From assembly GCA_029940115.1 (NCBI GenBank), contig JAOZRQ010000349.1:1-7448 (forward strand): DNA of 7,448 bases, given 5' to 3'. This document shows positions 5,424 through 7,448 of this stretch, piece after piece. The translations under genes were made by a program, and so were the position numbers. The notes below the pieces were generated by a model. The model was not told the DNA's origin. It was given only the letters and a program-made list of their open reading frames with translations, and made no database searches. Source of the DNA: Desulfobacterales bacterium. GTDB taxonomy: Bacteria > Desulfobacterota > Desulfobacteria > Desulfobacterales > 4be13. The first letter of the stretch is position 1. Each line of letters begins with the position of its first letter.

Positions 5424-5964
5424 AAAAAGTCGGGTTTTTTTCCCACTTGTTCGGGACCGCTTCCCCGCCTTGGCCGCTTGGGGTTCGGCCTTCAGACGGT
5501 GCGAGACCGCCGAGAGGTGGAATTGGAGCCACGGACCCAGAGTCAAGGACCCTGTCCATGCCTCCCTTTTGGCCGTGAATCTGTTCCAAAACCCAGTGAG
5601 ACGGACGACCCGATATTTCCAAGTGGTCAGCATCCGGAAACCACCAAACTGAGATATCCGCCGCCCTCTGACCGAGTTTGCAGAGAACCTCGGCATCAAC
5701 CCAGATGGTTGCCACCCTCCCATGACGTGTCTCACGAACATCCTCGACTCTTCTGACAGATGTCGAGACGACATGAAACGGCCGCAGTTGCCCCATTGTC
5801 CGCACATATATGTCAAGAGGCCTCTCCTGAATCCCTGAGGGATGAAACAGCTGACGCCTCGCCTCGGCAAGATTTCCCTCGTTGAACCACTCGAAGTGTC
5901 TCTTCACAAGTGACAAAGCCTGTTGGCGAAGTCTGTTTTCTGTTGACATGTCCATGATGATCAT
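5422..5964 (-). CDS. Small NTF2-like (SnoaL-like) protein with a repeat-derived tail
   Basis: A 180-residue soluble protein. Residues 10-130 fit an NTF2/SnoaL-like cone by pattern: an amphipathic first helix ALSLVKRHFEWFNEGNLAEARRQLF near 16-40, then strands FHVVSTSVRRVEDVR, GRVATIWVDAEVL and DISVWWFPDADHLEISGRPSHWVLE ending near 127. No catalytic residues can be assigned, and such proteins range from enzymes to binding partners. The start at 5964 is supported by TAATG, where the A of the aroA stop is the first base of this ATG; no other ribosome binding site is visible. ATGs at 5955 and 5949 are alternatives. About 40 C-terminal residues (SGSVAPIPPLGGLAPSEGRT and on) are rich in Gly, Pro and Ser and look like translated intergenic repeat, not part of the fold. 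It is probably coupled to aroA. I do not know its function. Confidence 0.75.
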   Translation of the reverse strand: MIIMDMSTENRLRQQALSLVKRHFEWFNEGNLAEARRQLFHPSGIQERPLDIYVRTMGQLRPFHVVSTSVRRVEDVRETRHGRVATIWVDAEVLCKLGQRAADISVWWFPDADHLEISGRPSHWVLEQIHGQKGGMDRVLDSGSVAPIPPLGGLAPSEGRTPSGQGGEAVPNKWEKNPTF

Positions 5965-7277
5965 TATGGAAACTTGTTGTCACCAATTTGCGGATGACAA
6001 ATGCGGCCCAACTCCCCAAAAACCTCCCAAAAGTTCGGAAACGACTTTTCAACGCACCGTTCGTCCCGGATCATCACGCCGGGAACGGCCAGTCCTGCCA
6101 CCGCAAAGCACATGGCGATGCGATGGTCATCGTAGGTCTCAATCTCAGCACCGTGGGGCCTGCCGCCTTCGATGGTCAGACCCGACTCGGTACATGCCGC
6201 CTCAATCCCCATTTTGGACAGCTCGGTGGCCACAGCGGTGAGGCGATCACTCTCCTTTGCCTTCAAATGGGCCACGTTTCTGATCTCTGTGGTCCCTTGG
6301 GCAAACGCGGCCACAACCGCCACCGTGGGAACCATGTCCGGCATGTCGGCCATGTCCACATCCACGGCCCGGAGCAGGGGAAACCCGTCTGGATCCGATT
6401 TTCCGGAGACCACCAGCCCCTCCTCATCCTGAAAGACCTTGCAACCCATGGCCTCAAAGAGCTCTGTCAGGCGGACATCCCCCTGGGAGGAGTCCTTCCT
6501 GATCCCCCTCACCTTGACCACGCCGCCGGTGACCGCGGCCGCGGCCCAAAAATATCCGGCATTGGACGCGTCCGGCTCCACAAGATGGTCGCCTGCCTTG
6601 TAGCACTGTCGGCCGGGAATGCTGAAGAACTCGTACCCATCCCGCCTGACTTCGACCCCCAGCCGCCTCATCACCTCAACGGTCATGTCTATGTAGGGTT
6701 TGGAGACCGGACCTTCGGTGATGGTGATGTCGAGTCCCTCTTGTGTGTAAGGCGCGATCAGGAGAAGCCCGGAGAGATACTGACTGCTGACCTTGCACCT
6801 TAGTTCCACACGTCCGCCCCTGACATCTCCGCCTCTGACCTCGACGGGTGGGCATCCGTTGTTGGTCACGGACCGGGCAGGCACCCCCATCTGCGTCAGC
6901 GCGTCCAGCAGATCCTGAATGGGCCGCTCATGCATGCGGTCTGTCCCTTTCAGCGTATAGGTCCCCTTCCCGAGCGCCATCACCGCTGTCAGCAATCGCA
7001 TGGATGTGCCGGCATTTCCAAGATGAATCGGCTCATGACATGGCTTTAGTTCCCCTTTTGCACCATGTACGGTGATGTCTTCGCCAACATCCATTTTAAC
7101 CCCGACACGCTTCAATGTCTCCAGCGTGAGAAGCGTATCCTCGCTTCTCAGGGCGTTTTTTATGACACAGACCCCGTCAGACAGTGATGACGCGATCAAT
7201 ATTCTGTGGGTATAGCTCTTTGAACCCGGGACAGTGACTGGGTTGTTTGTCACTCTCCGGGGAATGATTTCAATCAT
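5964..7277 (-). CDS. aroA: AroA, 3-phosphoshikimate 1-carboxyvinyltransferase (EPSP synthase)
   Basis: Transfers the enolpyruvyl group of PEP to shikimate-3-phosphate to form EPSP, the sixth step of the shikimate pathway, in the cytoplasm. The protein is 437 residues, the usual length (E. coli 427). Active-site residues are all visible: K20, S21 and R25 in PGSKSYTHR; the PEP loop LGNAGTSMR at 86-94; R118 in HERPI; S164, S165 and Q166 in SSQYLSG; S192 and Y195 in SKPYID; D314; E342 and R345 in KESDRL; H385 and R386 in DDHRIAMCF; K411 in EKSFP. G90 keeps the glyphosate-sensitive glycine (E. coli G96). The position of E. coli P101 is Leu, as in several divergent bacterial enzymes. The ATG at 7277 begins MIEIIP with AAGGA 9 nt upstream. 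A longer frame to 7361 would start in repeat sequence and is rejected. It leads a three-gene operon. Confidence 0.97.
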   Translation of the reverse strand: MIEIIPRRVTNNPVTVPGSKSYTHRILIASSLSDGVCVIKNALRSEDTLLTLETLKRVGVKMDVGEDITVHGAKGELKPCHEPIHLGNAGTSMRLLTAVMALGKGTYTLKGTDRMHERPIQDLLDALTQMGVPARSVTNNGCPPVEVRGGDVRGGRVELRCKVSSQYLSGLLLIAPYTQEGLDITITEGPVSKPYIDMTVEVMRRLGVEVRRDGYEFFSIPGRQCYKAGDHLVEPDASNAGYFWAAAAVTGGVVKVRGIRKDSSQGDVRLTELFEAMGCKVFQDEEGLVVSGKSDPDGFPLLRAVDVDMADMPDMVPTVAVVAAFAQGTTEIRNVAHLKAKESDRLTAVATELSKMGIEAACTESGLTIEGGRPHGAEIETYDDHRIAMCFAVAGLAVPGVMIRDERCVEKSFPNFWEVFGELGRICHPQIGDNKFP

Positions 7278-7340
7278 AAGGTCAAATCCTTTTTCTCTAG
7301 TACACCACTTTTTAAATTCGTACTCCCCTTGATCGGCTCG

Positions 7341-7363
7341 GATTGCCGCCGGATTTGGCAATC
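7341..7363. repeat. GATTGCC / GGCAATC hairpin upstream of aroA
   Basis: A perfect 7-bp stem, GATTGCC and GGCAATC, around 9 nt. It includes CCGCCGGATTTGGCAA at 7346-7361, nearly the left half of the hairpin at 4552-4575 with one extra T. It lies 64 bp upstream of the aroA start. I see no convincing promoter between it and aroA, so the operon may begin outside the window. Confidence 0.6.
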
Positions 7364-7379
7364 GTTCGACGGCTCGACT

Positions 7380-7448
7380 GAGCTCGCCGAAGTCTGAGCT
7401 CGCCGAAGTCTGAGCTCGCCGAAGTCTGAGCTCGCCGAAGTCTGAGCT
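7380..7448. repeat. 16-bp tandem repeat, 4.3 copies, running off the window
   Basis: GAGCTCGCCGAAGTCT occurs four times without error (7380, 7396, 7412, 7428), then GAGCT to the window end. The first copy can pair with TTCGACGGCTC just upstream (7365-7375) as an imperfect hairpin, so the array may be an expansion of one arm of a palindromic repeat. The period is not a multiple of three, so it is unlikely to be coding. The true copy number cannot be seen from this window. Confidence 0.93.

Noticed and set aside
5298..5870. 190-residue minus-strand frame overlapping the NTF2-like and GNAT genes
   Set aside because: It overlaps two genes with better starts, coupling signals and fold-like patterns. 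The translation has no recognisable feature.
5988..6803. 271-residue plus-strand open frame opposite aroA
   Set aside because: Antisense to aroA, whose active-site residues are intact along this whole stretch. The His- and Gly-rich translation shows no family pattern.
6041..7277. AroA as a naturally glyphosate-resistant class II enzyme
   Set aside because: The key glycine of the PEP loop is retained (NAGT). Leu at the Pro101-equivalent position is seen in other ordinary bacterial enzymes and does not by itself show resistance.
7278..7361. Longer aroA start adding 28 residues
   Set aside because: The extra residues are encoded by hairpin and intergenic sequence and do not fit the family N-terminus. 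The ATG at 7277 has a ribosome binding site and gives the normal MIEIIP start.

Overview
The window reads as a chromosomal housekeeping segment from a Gram-negative bacterium, most likely a Desulfobacterota (deltaproteobacterial) lineage. That placement is an inference. It rests on moderate GC, an MJ0042-type zinc ribbon fused to a membrane cyclase, and intergenic spaces packed with short palindromic and tandem repeats of the sort I associate with those genomes. No rRNA, tRNA, CRISPR array, phage gene or transposase was seen.

Layout. At the left edge a divergent minus-strand gene, possibly a family 2 glycosyltransferase, is cut off after about 15 codons. rsmG (16S rRNA m7G methyltransferase) follows on the plus strand, with a plausible promoter carrying a palindrome between its -35 and -10. 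It converges on a minus-strand CxxCxxCC (YkgJ-type) cysteine-cluster protein. Both genes end inside a head-to-head array of 7-bp units (GTGNNNC). The array supplies a 76-residue tail to RsmG and the stop codon of the cysteine-cluster gene.

From 1419 to 2085 there is no credible gene. This space holds a duplicated 50-bp hairpin repeat, a 179-bp non-coding inverted-repeat element flanked by an 8-bp direct repeat (a MITE-like insertion), and a 160-bp segment bounded by related palindromes and holding two TCCCCGACA-type hairpins. Then comes a large plus-strand membrane adenylate cyclase: zinc ribbon, TM, about 255-residue extracytoplasmic sensor, TM, HAMP, class III cyclase. Its catalytic domain is interrupted by an unusual insert of about 100 residues. 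Three more GTGNNNC units sit directly behind its stop codon, followed by a strong hairpin.

The right half is a minus-strand operon: aroA (EPSP synthase), a small NTF2-like protein that starts on the aroA stop codon, and a GNAT-like protein whose ribosome binding site overlaps the stop of the gene before it. The cyclase and this operon converge across 82 bp. The window ends in a 16-bp tandem repeat upstream of aroA.

How the genes relate: aroA carries out the sixth step of the shikimate pathway, and the two small proteins are probably translationally coupled to it, with unknown roles. rsmG and the cyclase act independently. The most distinctive signals are the repeats that form the ends of genes, the element with an identifiable empty site in the same window, and the inserted cyclase domain.
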